Assembly: GCF_003590145.2 (NCBI RefSeq)
Contig: NZ_CP060436.1
Coordinates: 964,001-1,028,000 of the forward strand
DNA from: Pseudooceanicola algae
GTDB lineage: Bacteria; Pseudomonadota; Alphaproteobacteria; Rhodobacterales; Rhodobacteraceae
Length of the DNA: 64,000 nt
Direction: 5' to 3'
The translations under genes and the position numbers were made by a program. Positions 33,349-42,742 of the stretch are shown piece after piece (position 1 is the first letter of the stretch; each line of letters opens with the position of its first letter). The notes below the pieces were generated by a model. That model was not told the origin of the DNA. It was given only the letters and a program-made list of their open reading frames with translations, and did no database searches.

Positions 33349-34617
33349 ATGAGGAAATCGCTTTTGACCGGCGCCGCGACACTGGCGCTGAGCGCGGGCA
33401 CGGCGCACGCCGAACTGGTGACGGTCTTCGGGCCCTGGCTGGGTCCGGACCAGGAGAACGTCGAAGCGGTCCTGGACGGCTTTGCCGCCGCGACCGGTTA
33501 CGAGGTCTCCTATGTCGGTTCCGACAGCTTCGAACAGCAGATCATGATCGATGCCGAGGCCGGATCGGCCCCGAACGTCGCGGTCTTCCCTCAGCCGGGC
33601 CTTGCCGCCGACATGGCCAGCAACGGCTTCCTGACGCCGCTGCCCGATGGCACGGCCGATTGGGTCAGGGACAATTACGCCGCCGGTCAGTCCTGGGTTG
33701 ATCTGGGAACCTTTACCGGCGCGGACGGCTCCGAAGACCTTTACGGCTTCTTCTACAAGGTCGATGTGAAATCCCTCGTCTGGTATGTCCCCGAGAACTT
33801 CGAGGACGCCGGATACGAAGTCCCCACCACCATGGAAGAGCTGAAGGCGCTGACCGAACAGATCGCGTCCGAAGGCGAAACGCCCTGGTGTATCGGTCTG
33901 GGATCAGGCGGCGCGACCGGCTGGCCGGCAACCGATTGGGTCGAAGACCTGATGCTGCGCACCCAGAGCCCCGAGGTCTATGACCAATGGGTCACCAACG
34001 AGATCCCCTTCAACGACCCCAAGGTGGTCGAGGCGATCGAGGAATTCGGCTATTTCGCCAAGAATGACGATTTCGTCTCGGGTGGGGCCAATGCCGTGGC
34101 CTCGAGCGATTTCCGCGACAGCCCCAAGGGCCTGTTCGCCTCGCCACCGCAATGCTACCTGCATCACCAGGCGTCCTTCATTCCCAGCTTCTTCCCCGAA
34201 GGCACGATCATCGGCGAGGACGCTGATTTCTTCTATTTCCCGGCCTATGAAGGCAAGGACCTCGGTCAGCCGGTGCTGGGGGCAGGGACCCTCTGGGGCA
34301 TCACCAGCGACAGCGAAGGGGCCCGCGCGCTGATCGAATATCTCGAGACCCCCGAGGCAAATGAGATCTGGATGCAGCTGACAGGTTTCCTGACCCCGCA
34401 CAAGGGTGTCGACACCAGCCTCTTCTCGGATCCGACGCTGAAGAAGATGAACGACATCCTTCTGGGTGCGACCACCTTCCGCTTTGACGGCTCGGATCTG
34501 ATGCCGGGCGCGGTCGGTGCCGGGGCCTTCTGGACAGGCATGGTGGATTACACCGGCGGTGAACCCGCGCAGGACGTGGCAGACGACATCCAGTCGGCCT
34601 GGGAAACGATCAAGTAA
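33349..34617 (+). CDS. aglE: Alpha-glucoside ABC transporter substrate-binding protein
   Basis: A 422-residue periplasmic binding protein for alpha-glucosides (maltose, sucrose or trehalose in rhizobial Agl systems). Signal peptide MRKSLLTGAATLALSAGTAH with cleavage near AHA-EL. Type I extracellular solute-binding fold; VTVFGPWLGPDQENVEAVL matches AglE. GGGAGGA lies 6 bases before the ATG at 33349, which also fits the signal peptide; an ATG 18 codons upstream would put the leader hairpin in the coding sequence. First gene of the operon and followed by a stem-loop. Confidence 0.93.
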   Translation: MRKSLLTGAATLALSAGTAHAELVTVFGPWLGPDQENVEAVLDGFAAATGYEVSYVGSDSFEQQIMIDAEAGSAPNVAVFPQPGLAADMASNGFLTPLPDGTADWVRDNYAAGQSWVDLGTFTGADGSEDLYGFFYKVDVKSLVWYVPENFEDAGYEVPTTMEELKALTEQIASEGETPWCIGLGSGGATGWPATDWVEDLMLRTQSPEVYDQWVTNEIPFNDPKVVEAIEEFGYFAKNDDFVSGGANAVASSDFRDSPKGLFASPPQCYLHHQASFIPSFFPEGTIIGEDADFFYFPAYEGKDLGQPVLGAGTLWGITSDSEGARALIEYLETPEANEIWMQLTGFLTPHKGVDTSLFSDPTLKKMNDILLGATTFRFDGSDLMPGAVGAGAFWTGMVDYTGGEPAQDVADDIQSAWETIK

Positions 34618-34657
34618 ATCAGGGTCGGACCGACGTCACCAAATCGAAGTGAGCGAA

Positions 34658-34690
34658 GACGGGCATCTCGGGCATCCTGAGTTGCCCGTC
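34658..34690 (+). other. Intercistronic stem-loop between aglE and aglF
   Basis: GACGGGCA (34658-34665) and TGCCCGTC (34683-34690) pair over eight bases, with three more inner pairs (CTC with GAG). No T-run follows, so it probably stabilises the aglE portion of the mRNA and lowers permease expression. Confidence 0.55.
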
Positions 34691-34719
34691 CTTCCGCAAG
34701 ACCGACAGGAGCGCAAGAC

Positions 34720-35727
34720 ATGAACCCAATGCTGCAGGGGATCGGCATCATCCTGATCGGGCTGAGCGGGTGTATCGCCTATTTCTACCTTTCCAACCTG
34801 ATCCTCGACCGGGTTCTATTCCCTGCAAGGGGGCCAAATGCGGGGCGCAACATCAACCGGGCCAACCTGTGGCGGCCCTGGCTGTTCATGTTCCCGGCGA
34901 TCTTTGCCCTGTCGCTTTACCTCGCCTACCCGGTATTCGAGACCCTGCGCCTGTCGCTGATGCAGCGCGTCGCGGGGGGCGGATACGAATGGGTGGGGCT
35001 GAACAATTACCAACGGATGATGCAGGATTCCAAGTTCTGGGAAGCCATGCGCAACAATATGCTCTGGCTGCTGGTGGTGCCGGCGGCGGCAACCGGTTTC
35101 GGCCTGCTGGCGGCACAATTGACCGACCGGATCAAATGGGGCGGGCTGGCGAAATCGTTGATCTTCATGCCCATGGCGATCTCCTTTGTCGGGGCGGCGG
35201 TGATCTGGAAACTGGTCTATGATGCGCGGCCCATCGACCTTGAACAGATCGGCATCCTGAATGCGATCTATCTGGCCCTTGGCGGCGCGGCGCCGCAGAC
35301 CTGGCTGACCATCCCGTTCTGGAACAACTTCTTCCTGATGGCGGTGCTGATCTGGATCCAGACCGGCTTTGCCATGGTGATCCTGTCGGCGGCCCTGCGC
35401 GGCATCCCCGAGGAAACCATCGAAGCGGCCATCGTCGATGGCGCAAGTGGCTGGCAGATCTTCTTCAAGATCAAGATGCCCCAGATCCGGTCGACCATTC
35501 TGGTCGTCTGGACAACGATCACCATCATCGTGCTCAAGATCTTCGACATCGTTTTCGCGATGACCAACGGCCAGTGGGAAACACAGGTGCTGGCGAACTA
35601 CATGTTCGACAAGCTGTTCCGGGCCAATGACTGGGGCGTCGGATCGGCCTCGGCCATGGTGATCATGATACTTGTCACCCCAATCCTGGTCTGGAACGTG
35701 CGCAATGCGCGCCGAGAAATGCGCTAG
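34720..35727 (+). CDS. aglF: Alpha-glucoside ABC transporter permease AglF
   Basis: A 335-residue inner-membrane permease (MalF-like) with six or more segments. An extra N-terminal helix (IGIILIGLSGCIAYFYL) precedes the usual core. The EAA loop that docks the ATPase is EAAIVDGASGWQIFFKIKMP, around residues 235-255. It lies 12 bases before aglG. Partner of AglG, AglK and AglE. Confidence 0.94.
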   Translation: MNPMLQGIGIILIGLSGCIAYFYLSNLILDRVLFPARGPNAGRNINRANLWRPWLFMFPAIFALSLYLAYPVFETLRLSLMQRVAGGGYEWVGLNNYQRMMQDSKFWEAMRNNMLWLLVVPAAATGFGLLAAQLTDRIKWGGLAKSLIFMPMAISFVGAAVIWKLVYDARPIDLEQIGILNAIYLALGGAAPQTWLTIPFWNNFFLMAVLIWIQTGFAMVILSAALRGIPEETIEAAIVDGASGWQIFFKIKMPQIRSTILVVWTTITIIVLKIFDIVFAMTNGQWETQVLANYMFDKLFRANDWGVGSASAMVIMILVTPILVWNVRNARREMR

Positions 35728-35739
35728 GAGCGCCGAGTA

Positions 35740-36888
35740 ATGGACAATATCGCAGGCCGCAAATCCTCACTTTCCTGGGTGGTCAACATCTCGGTCTTCT
35801 TTCTCGTGGTGCTTTGGCTGCTGCCGACGGTGGGGCTGTTCGTGTCGTCGTTCCGCACCGCTGACCAGATCGCGTCAAGCGGCTGGTGGAAGGTGCTGTT
35901 TCCATCCGAACAGAACCTGACCCTGCGCACTGCGGGCCCCGACGAGCAGGTCGAACAGGACGGTCTTTACGTGCTGGAAGGTCAGCTGTTCGAGCCGGGC
36001 AGCGAGGCCGAGATTTCGGTCTGGGGCGCCTCGTCCCGCGATATCGCAGCCTATGAGGCCGGCGAGACCGCGCAACTGGACGATGGCGAAACCCTGTTTG
36101 TCGGGGCCGATGGCAGCTACCGCATGGAAAGCCCGGTGCCCTTTGAGGGCAGCCGCGGGTCGCGCGTTTTCGTTACGGCCGAAACCCCGCCCGAGCTGAC
36201 ACTGAACAACTACAAGAACCTGCTGTTTGACCCCAACAACGTCGACGGGATGAGCCGCGCCTTCATGAGCACCCTGACCGTGACGATCCCGGCGACGGTG
36301 ATCCCCATCGTGGTGGCGGCCTTTGCGGCCTATGCCCTGGCCTGGATGGATTTCAAGGGTCGTGCCCTGCTGATCGCCTGCGTGGTCGGACTGTTGGTGG
36401 TGCCGTTGCAACTGGCGCTGATCCCGCTGCTGCGCCTGCACCTGGCGATCGGCATCGGCAAGGGGTACCTGGGCGTCTGGCTGGCCCACACCGGGTTCGG
36501 CCTGCCGATGGCGATCTACCTGTTGCGCAACTACATGGTCGGGCTGCCCCGCGACATCATTGAAAACGCGCGGGTCGACGGGGCCACGGAATACCAGATC
36601 TTCATGCGCATCATCCTGCCGCTTAGCTTCCCGGCGCTGGCCAGTTTCGCGATCTTCCAGTTCCTCTGGACCTGGAACGATCTGCTGGTGGCCAAGGTCT
36701 TCTTGATCGACGCGACCGGCAAGACCACGGTGATGACCGCAAAGATCGTCGAATTGATGGGCACCCGCGGCGGCAACTGGGAGATCCTGGCCACAGCGGC
36801 CTTCGTGTCGATCTCGGTGCCACTGCTGGTCTTCTTCTTGATGCAGAAATATCTGGTCCGCGGTTTGCTGGCCGGTTCGGTGAAATAG
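35740..36888 (+). CDS. aglG: Alpha-glucoside ABC transporter permease AglG
   Basis: A 382-residue MalG-like permease. After the first membrane helix there is an inserted periplasmic domain of about 100 residues (about 45-150, acidic, beta-rich, LEGQLFEPGSEAEISVWGAS) before the remaining five helices; this makes it longer than MalG and is a mark of AglG. The EAA loop ENARVDGATEYQIFMRIILP lies around 285-305. Only 3 bases separate it from aglA. Confidence 0.94.
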   Translation: MDNIAGRKSSLSWVVNISVFFLVVLWLLPTVGLFVSSFRTADQIASSGWWKVLFPSEQNLTLRTAGPDEQVEQDGLYVLEGQLFEPGSEAEISVWGASSRDIAAYEAGETAQLDDGETLFVGADGSYRMESPVPFEGSRGSRVFVTAETPPELTLNNYKNLLFDPNNVDGMSRAFMSTLTVTIPATVIPIVVAAFAAYALAWMDFKGRALLIACVVGLLVVPLQLALIPLLRLHLAIGIGKGYLGVWLAHTGFGLPMAIYLLRNYMVGLPRDIIENARVDGATEYQIFMRIILPLSFPALASFAIFQFLWTWNDLLVAKVFLIDATGKTTVMTAKIVELMGTRGGNWEILATAAFVSISVPLLVFFLMQKYLVRGLLAGSVK

Positions 36889-36891
36889 GAC

Positions 36892-38565
36892 ATGTCGATG
36901 ACGAGCGAGACAATGAGCCAGACGGGCTATCACGCAGGCAGCCAGACGGAAAATGCGCAGTGGTGGCGCGGCGCTGTGATCTACCAAGTCTATCCGCGCA
37001 GTTTTCAGGACAGCAACGGCGACGGGATCGGCGACCTGGCCGGGATCACTCAGCGGATGGACCATATCGCCGCACTCGGGGCGGATGCGGTCTGGATTTC
37101 GCCTTTCTTCACCTCTCCGATGAAGGACTTCGGCTATGACGTCAGCGATTACTGCGATGTCGATCCGATGTTCGGCGATCTGGCGGATTTCGATGCGCTG
37201 CTGGCGGAATCCCGGCGCCATGGGCTGAAGGTCCTGATCGACCTCGTGCTGTCGCATACCTCGGATCAGCATCCCTGGTTCGCCGAAAGCCGTAGCAGTC
37301 GGGACAATGACAAGGCCGATTGGTATGTCTGGGCCGATGCAAAACCCGACGGGACGCCGCCCAACAACTGGTTGTCGATCTTCGGCGGCTCGGCATGGCA
37401 ATGGGATTCCCGTCGCCAGCAGTATTACCTGCACAACTTCCTGACCTCGCAGCCCGATCTGAACTTCCACAACGCGGATGTGCAGGACGCCCTGCTGGAG
37501 GTCGCGCGGTTCTGGCTGGATCGCGGCGTGAACGGGTTCCGCCTTGATACGATCAACTTCTACACCCACGACGCCGAACTGCGCGACAATCCCGCCCTTG
37601 ATCCCGCCGAGCGCACCGCGCGCACCGCGCCTGCGGTGAATCCCTATAACTGGCAGGAGCATCTTTTCGACAAATCGCGCCCCGAGAACCTGTTGTTCCT
37701 GCGCCGGCTGCGTGCGGTCATGGATCCCTATGGCGCCGCGGCCGTGGGCGAGGTGGGCGACGAACAGCGCGGGCTGGAGATCCTCGGGGAATATACTACC
37801 GGCGATGATCTGATGAACATGTGCTATGCCTTCGAACTGCTTTCGGGGGACACGCCCACGGCCACCTATGTCAAGGAGGTCATGGATCAGGTTGAAACCG
37901 TCGCGGCCGATGGCTGGGCCTGCTGGGCCTATTCCAACCATGACGTTGAACGCCACGCCACACGCTGGAAGCTGGGTCCGGAGGGCATTCGCGCCTTCAA
38001 CGTGCTGATGATGTGTCTGCGTGGATCGGTCTGCATCTATCAGGGCGAGGAACTGGGCCTGCCCGAAGCCGATGTGGCCTTCGAAGACCTGCAGGACCCC
38101 TACGGCATCGAATTCTGGCCCGAATTCAAGGGTCGCGACGGCTGCCGCACCCCGATGGTCTGGGAGGCACATGCCCGAAATGCCGGCTTTGGCACCGGTC
38201 AGCCCTGGCTGCCGGTCAGCGCGGCCCAGGCTGTCCTGTCGGTGGATACACAGATCGGCGACGCCAGTTCGATGCTGCATCACTACCGCCACGCCATCGC
38301 GCTGCGACAGGACCATCCGGTGCTGGCCAATGGCAGCCAGGACGACATGAGAGCGGATGGCGACCTTCTGTCCTTCATCCGCAAGAACGACGAAGAGACC
38401 CTTTTCTGTGTCTTCAACCTTGGCGCTCAGCCGCTGGTTGCCAGCTTGCCCGAGGGCGACTGGATCAACCTTGCCGCAAGCTTGCAGGGCGCACAGGATC
38501 AAGCCGGGGGGCAGGTCGCACTGCCCGCCTGGGGCTACGCAATTTTCGCACGGAAGGCAGGGTAA
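36892..38565 (+). CDS. aglA: Family GH13 alpha-glucosidase
   Basis: A 557-residue cytoplasmic alpha-amylase-family enzyme that splits imported alpha-glucosides. The catalytic nucleophile is Asp219 (GFRLDTINF), acid/base Glu287 (AVGEVGD) and transition-state stabiliser Asp351 (SNHDVER); the family start AVIYQVYPRSFQDSNGDGIG is present. The next gene, aglK, starts four bases after its stop. Likely substrates are sucrose, maltose, trehalose or similar, going by the rhizobial Agl operon. Confidence 0.95.
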   Translation: MSMTSETMSQTGYHAGSQTENAQWWRGAVIYQVYPRSFQDSNGDGIGDLAGITQRMDHIAALGADAVWISPFFTSPMKDFGYDVSDYCDVDPMFGDLADFDALLAESRRHGLKVLIDLVLSHTSDQHPWFAESRSSRDNDKADWYVWADAKPDGTPPNNWLSIFGGSAWQWDSRRQQYYLHNFLTSQPDLNFHNADVQDALLEVARFWLDRGVNGFRLDTINFYTHDAELRDNPALDPAERTARTAPAVNPYNWQEHLFDKSRPENLLFLRRLRAVMDPYGAAAVGEVGDEQRGLEILGEYTTGDDLMNMCYAFELLSGDTPTATYVKEVMDQVETVAADGWACWAYSNHDVERHATRWKLGPEGIRAFNVLMMCLRGSVCIYQGEELGLPEADVAFEDLQDPYGIEFWPEFKGRDGCRTPMVWEAHARNAGFGTGQPWLPVSAAQAVLSVDTQIGDASSMLHHYRHAIALRQDHPVLANGSQDDMRADGDLLSFIRKNDEETLFCVFNLGAQPLVASLPEGDWINLAASLQGAQDQAGGQVALPAWGYAIFARKAG

Positions 38566-38569
38566 ACCC

Positions 38570-39658
38570 ATGGCTGATCTGGTCCTGAGCAACGTCAGCA
38601 AGACCTATGGTGGCAGCGTCAACGTGCTGAACGACATCAATCTCGACATCAAGGCGGGCGAGCTGATCGTCTTTGTCGGCCCTTCGGGCTGTGGCAAGTC
38701 CACGCTGCTGCGGATGATCGCCGGTCTGGAAAAGATCACCAGCGGGGATCTGACCATTGATGGGCAGCGTATGAACGATGTGCCCCCGGCGCAGCGCGGC
38801 ATCGCTATGGTTTTTCAAAGCTACGCGCTTTATCCCCATATGACCGTGCGTGACAACATGGCCTTTGCGCTGAAACTGGCCAAGAAGAGCAAGGCCGAGA
38901 TCGACGCAGCCATCGAAAATGCCGCCCGCGTACTGCAGCTTGAACCCTATCTCGACCGGCTGCCCAAGGCCCTGTCGGGCGGGCAGCGCCAGCGGGTCGC
39001 GATCGGGCGGTCGATCGTGCGCGATCCCCAAATCTATCTTTTCGATGAACCGCTGTCGAACCTTGACGCCGCGCTGCGGGTCGCCACCCGGATCGAAATC
39101 GCCAAGCTGAAAGAGGACATGCCGGATCGCACCATGATCTACGTGACCCATGACCAGGTCGAGGCGATGACCCTTGCGGATCGTATCGTGGTTCTGGCCA
39201 ACAAGGGCATAGCGCAGGTCGGCTCTCCGCTCGACCTTTACGAGACGCCGGAAAACGAACTCGTCGCGCAGTTCATCGGCTCGCCCTCCATGAATCTGAT
39301 GCCCGGCAAGATCAGCAGGACCGGTGCGCAGACCACGATCGCGATGGACAGCGGGTTGACGGCGATTTCCGATGTGCCGACCGTTCCCGAAGATATCGGC
39401 AAGCCGGTCAATATCGGCGTGCGGCCAGAGCATCTTGAGCCGGTGGAAGAGGGCGGGCTTTTCGCCGGCGAGGTCGAGATCGTCGAAGCCCTTGGCGAGG
39501 TCACGCTGCTTTATTTCGGTATCGAAGGGGAAACTGCCACTGCCATCGCCAAGTTGCCCGGCGTGCATTCCGGCCTGCGGGGTCATACCGTGTCCCTGGC
39601 TGCCGAGCCTCAGCATGTGCACCTGTTCCACAACGGCACCTCCATGCGGCATCGCTAA
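38570..39658 (+). CDS. aglK: Alpha-glucoside ABC transporter ATPase AglK
   Basis: A 362-residue MalK-type ATPase. Walker A is GPSGCGKST, the ABC signature LSGGQRQR, Walker B IYLFDEPLSNLDA and the switch VTHDQ. The C-terminal third is a TOBE/regulatory domain (MNLMPGKIS, VRPEHLE). The ATG at 38570 follows GGAAGGCAGGG. The last gene of aglEFGAK; the aglK stop is 27 bases from the convergent sensor-kinase gene. Confidence 0.95.
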   Translation: MADLVLSNVSKTYGGSVNVLNDINLDIKAGELIVFVGPSGCGKSTLLRMIAGLEKITSGDLTIDGQRMNDVPPAQRGIAMVFQSYALYPHMTVRDNMAFALKLAKKSKAEIDAAIENAARVLQLEPYLDRLPKALSGGQRQRVAIGRSIVRDPQIYLFDEPLSNLDAALRVATRIEIAKLKEDMPDRTMIYVTHDQVEAMTLADRIVVLANKGIAQVGSPLDLYETPENELVAQFIGSPSMNLMPGKISRTGAQTTIAMDSGLTAISDVPTVPEDIGKPVNIGVRPEHLEPVEEGGLFAGEVEIVEALGEVTLLYFGIEGETATAIAKLPGVHSGLRGHTVSLAAEPQHVHLFHNGTSMRHR

Positions 39659-39685
39659 CCTCCGGCGCATAGCGCGTAGCGGGAT

Positions 39686-41923
39686 TTACCTGTGGCGGTT
39701 CCTTGCACGCCCGCCGGAGGTGACTTTTTCGCGGGCCGCCTCCACCAGCAAGCGGCGCAGGACCTGGGCGCGGATGGGCTTGGCAATGACGTCATCCAGA
39801 CCCGCGCCGCGCAGCCGCTCTGTCACCTCTTCGCCGACATGGGCGGTCAGGGCGATGATACGGGTCTTTCTGGACAGGCCGATGCCGGCTCGGATCGCCC
39901 GTGTCGCCTCGATCCCATCCATCACCGGCATCGACACATCCATCAGGATGATATCGTAACGTTGGCTGCAACTGGCCTCGAGCCCCAGCTTTCCGTTCTC
40001 TGCTTCGGTCACGCGGTGTCCGTCCCGCTCCAGCATCCGGCGGGCCACGAAGCGGTTGGTTATATTGTCTTCGACCAGCAGGATATCCAGCGAGCCGATC
40101 TCGGGCAGGGTCTCGGCGCTGTCGTTCCTGCAGGCCTGGACAGCTTCAACCGCGGGCAGGGGCAGGATCAGGCGAAATTCAGTCCCCCGGCCAGGGTCGC
40201 TGTCGACTTCGATCCCGCCCTCCATCGCGTTGGCAAGGCGCTGCGCAATTCCAAGGCCGAGGCCGGTGCCCTGGATCTGCCGGCTGGTCGCGCCGTCGAG
40301 ACGGACGAAATCGAGGAAGATCCTTTCGCAATCTTCGGCTGTCATGCCGATGCCGGTATCACGCACGGCAACGCAGACCCTGTCCCCGGCCAGCCGTTCG
40401 ACGGTGATGGTCACGGCGCCGTCTTCGGTGAACTTCACCGCGTTGGAGACGATGTTCAAAAGGATCTGGCGCACTCGTGTCGCATCCCCCAGCACCCAGC
40501 CGGCAGCGGCCTGATCCGATCGGGTGAGCGTGTTCCGTAGCCGGCGCGCTCGCGGCATTTCACTGGCGAGAATATCCTCTATCAGACGGTCAAGATCGAA
40601 GGGTGCGGGATTGATGATCACATCGGAACCTTCGATCTGGGTGATATCCAACACGTCGTTGACCAGATCCAGCAACGTTTGCGCCGAACTGCGGACCACA
40701 TTGACGTAGGTCTCGTTTTCCGCCGGATCGGAGTTTTCCTCCATCAGGTCGATGGTCCCGAGGATGCCGTTCAGCGGTGTGCGCATCTCGTGACTGATGA
40801 CGCCCAGGAACCGGGCCTTGGCGCGTTCCCCGGCCAGCGCCTTGTCTCGGGAGGCTTTCAGTTCGGCCTCGCTGGTGACAAGATGCGACACGTCCCGGAT
40901 GACGCAGACCAGGATCGGGCGTTCTTCGGCGCTGTTGACGGCCATGGACAATTCGACCGGAAAACTATGGCCATCCCAGCTACGCCCCTGCAACCGATAG
41001 CCGGTTCGCGGACCATCGCCGCAGGTGGCGAACAGCTCCTTGCCGCTGACGCCGATGCTGCCTTCCTTTCCCTGCCGGCGCAGGAGGTGCGAGGCCGTAA
41101 GGGTAGGGGCTTCCTCTCGTGTGAACCGGAACATCTCGCGCGCGGCGCGGTTCGCCTCGATCAGCTGCCCCCGCTGATTGAAAACCAGAATGGCATCACG
41201 AGAGGTGCTGAAAATCGTTTCGAGCCGCGCCGAGGCGACGAGCTTCTGTTCCAGGCGCCGCTTGGAAACCCGCGCCAGAGAGCGGAACAGGATGACCATC
41301 GCGCTCAAGGCCAGAAGAAGGACTGCGGTGGTCCCGGCCAGAACCCGCAGCACATGGGCCGCATCCAGGCGCGCCTTGTCGGACAGGCCAACGAAGATCA
41401 GGTTCGCGTTGGAAAGGAGCCTGCGAATTTCCAGGCGATGGGAGTCCAGGGTAGCTTGCAGTCCTGGCAGCCCGGCTAGCAGACCGGCGTCCGTATCGTC
41501 GATCAGAGTGGTGTAGGCATAGATATCATCGCGCAGGCTGATGAAACCGGTCGGGGTTTTCAGCCCCAGTAGCACCTGGGTGTAAAGCGGTGCCTGGGCG
41601 AGGGTCCCGAAACGCGAATACAGGATATCGTAGCGATCTCGCACCTTGGTCAAGGCAGCCCTGACGTCGGCCTCGCTGCCTGTGAAGGGCTGCAGACGTG
41701 CCAAAGCCACTGCGCCCTGAAGTTCCAGATATTCGACCTCAAGCTGCGACAGGGTCCACTGAATTGAATCTGTCGGAGATGAATTGAGATCCCGCAGTTT
41801 CTGGCGGACATCCGTGACAAGGTAGACTATCACGATAACGCACAGCGCCGTTATCGTCCCCAGGATCGCGATACGGATCACACCGGTATCAAGGCTTGTG
41901 CTGCGAAAGATGGGCTTCGCCAT
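39686..41923 (-). CDS. Hybrid sensor histidine kinase with PAS and receiver domains
   Basis: A 745-residue membrane kinase. Order: TM1 (about 15-35), a periplasmic helical sensor region to about 190, TM2 (about 195-215), PAS (about 235-345), HisKA with His378 in VISHEMRTPLNG, HATPase (about 435-590; NIVSNAVKF, DTGIGM, GTGLGLGIA), and a receiver with Asp662 in ILMDVSMPVMDG. No output regulator or Hpt gene is adjacent. The start is uncertain: ATG 41923 is chosen because the membrane helix follows at once, while TTG 41986 or ATG 41956 would add 21 or 11 residues. It lies just downstream of the sulfite-oxidase-fold gene and is probably co-transcribed with it. Confidence 0.88.
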   Translation of the reverse strand: MAKPIFRSTSLDTGVIRIAILGTITALCVIVIVYLVTDVRQKLRDLNSSPTDSIQWTLSQLEVEYLELQGAVALARLQPFTGSEADVRAALTKVRDRYDILYSRFGTLAQAPLYTQVLLGLKTPTGFISLRDDIYAYTTLIDDTDAGLLAGLPGLQATLDSHRLEIRRLLSNANLIFVGLSDKARLDAAHVLRVLAGTTAVLLLALSAMVILFRSLARVSKRRLEQKLVASARLETIFSTSRDAILVFNQRGQLIEANRAAREMFRFTREEAPTLTASHLLRRQGKEGSIGVSGKELFATCGDGPRTGYRLQGRSWDGHSFPVELSMAVNSAEERPILVCVIRDVSHLVTSEAELKASRDKALAGERAKARFLGVISHEMRTPLNGILGTIDLMEENSDPAENETYVNVVRSSAQTLLDLVNDVLDITQIEGSDVIINPAPFDLDRLIEDILASEMPRARRLRNTLTRSDQAAAGWVLGDATRVRQILLNIVSNAVKFTEDGAVTITVERLAGDRVCVAVRDTGIGMTAEDCERIFLDFVRLDGATSRQIQGTGLGLGIAQRLANAMEGGIEVDSDPGRGTEFRLILPLPAVEAVQACRNDSAETLPEIGSLDILLVEDNITNRFVARRMLERDGHRVTEAENGKLGLEASCSQRYDIILMDVSMPVMDGIEATRAIRAGIGLSRKTRIIALTAHVGEEVTERLRGAGLDDVIAKPIRAQVLRRLLVEAAREKVTSGGRARNRHR

Positions 41924-41975
41924 TTTAACGATCCGCCTGGTCTGACGCCGCAACATCCGGCCCGGGATGATGCTC

Positions 41976-42452
41976 CTATTCGGCAATCAGTGAAATTCTG
42001 TCGAGCTGCCAGATCGAGTTTGAATAGATGACTTCGGTCTGGAAATCGGACGAGGAATCATAGGGATAGACCAGCCAGAGTGGTCCCTTGCTGCGCAGGG
42101 TCATGGGCGCGCCATTGCGCTCGTAGGCCAGGACCGCACCATCCGCCCGGAAGCTGTCGACGGGCAAGGTGATGGAATAGTCGTTTGCAGCTGTCAGTTG
42201 CAACGTTCCCTCATCGATGTCGAAATGGGCCAGAAGGTCCACCATCCGAACGCCGAGAAACTGTTGCACGCCCTCGGTCCATATCGTCTCTGTCTCGAAT
42301 TTCGAAACCGGCAGGGCGGCCAGGTCGTCTGCTGTCATTTCGACGACCCGATCCGGCAGGGTCACGGTCAGCAAGGGCCGGTCTTCGGCATTGGCCAGCG
42401 CTGGAAAAAGACCAAGCAGCCCAATCCAAATGACTGTGAGCAAGTTTTTCAT
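41976..42452 (-). CDS. Exported sulfite-oxidase-fold protein lacking the Mo-binding cysteine
   Basis: A 158-residue periplasmic protein: signal peptide MKNLLTVIWIGLLGLFPALA, cut near NA-ED, then a small domain of the oxidoreductase molybdopterin-binding family (LTVTLPDRVVEMTADDLAAL, WTEGVQQFLGVRMVDLL, KGPLWLVYPYD). In true sulfite oxidases a cysteine binds molybdenum; here the whole mature protein has no cysteine, so it cannot be a Mo enzyme of that type and is more likely a ligand-binding partner. AAGGA is 7 bases before the ATG at 42452. It precedes the hybrid kinase gene and diverges from the chemoreceptor. Confidence 0.82.
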   Translation of the reverse strand: MKNLLTVIWIGLLGLFPALANAEDRPLLTVTLPDRVVEMTADDLAALPVSKFETETIWTEGVQQFLGVRMVDLLAHFDIDEGTLQLTAANDYSITLPVDSFRADGAVLAYERNGAPMTLRSKGPLWLVYPYDSSSDFQTEVIYSNSIWQLDRISLIAE

Positions 42453-42742
42453 AGCGTATCCTTTCAAGTCCGATCGCCGCGGCAGGACCTGGCTGGCGTC
42501 GGACGTTCATGTATTCCGGTTACCTACCATAACTTAATTTAATCTGTCGGCGGCAGTAAATTCCCTTTGTAATCTTCTGATCCAGCGGCTTGGCACTGCG
42601 AATTTTCGATAAATTCCGGAATGGCCATGCGCGGGACAGGCTCCGGGTTAAATCAATTTTCACGCCTGCCGCCTCATACCTCCGGCACGTTGAACGCGAT
42701 CTCTTCACCAGGGTCGCTTTGCCAGGCATTCAGGGGTTATTC
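42453..42742. other. Divergent promoter region of the sensor and chemoreceptor operons
   Basis: 290 bases, AT-richer than the surroundings, with no supported gene. It contains the dyad GAATTT / AAATTC (42600-42605 and 42611-42616, spacer TCGAT), a possible regulator site. I cannot place -35/-10 elements with confidence. Confidence 0.4.

Noticed and set aside
35875-38601. A 908-codon leftward open frame opposite aglG-aglA
   Set aside because: It spans two well-supported genes on the other strand and reads as His/Gln/Arg-rich low-complexity translation, typical antisense shadow in high-GC DNA.
42589-42606. A sigma-54-like TTGGCAC element upstream of the chemoreceptor
   Set aside because: The -24 half matches, but the required GC of the -12 element is absent at the correct spacing.
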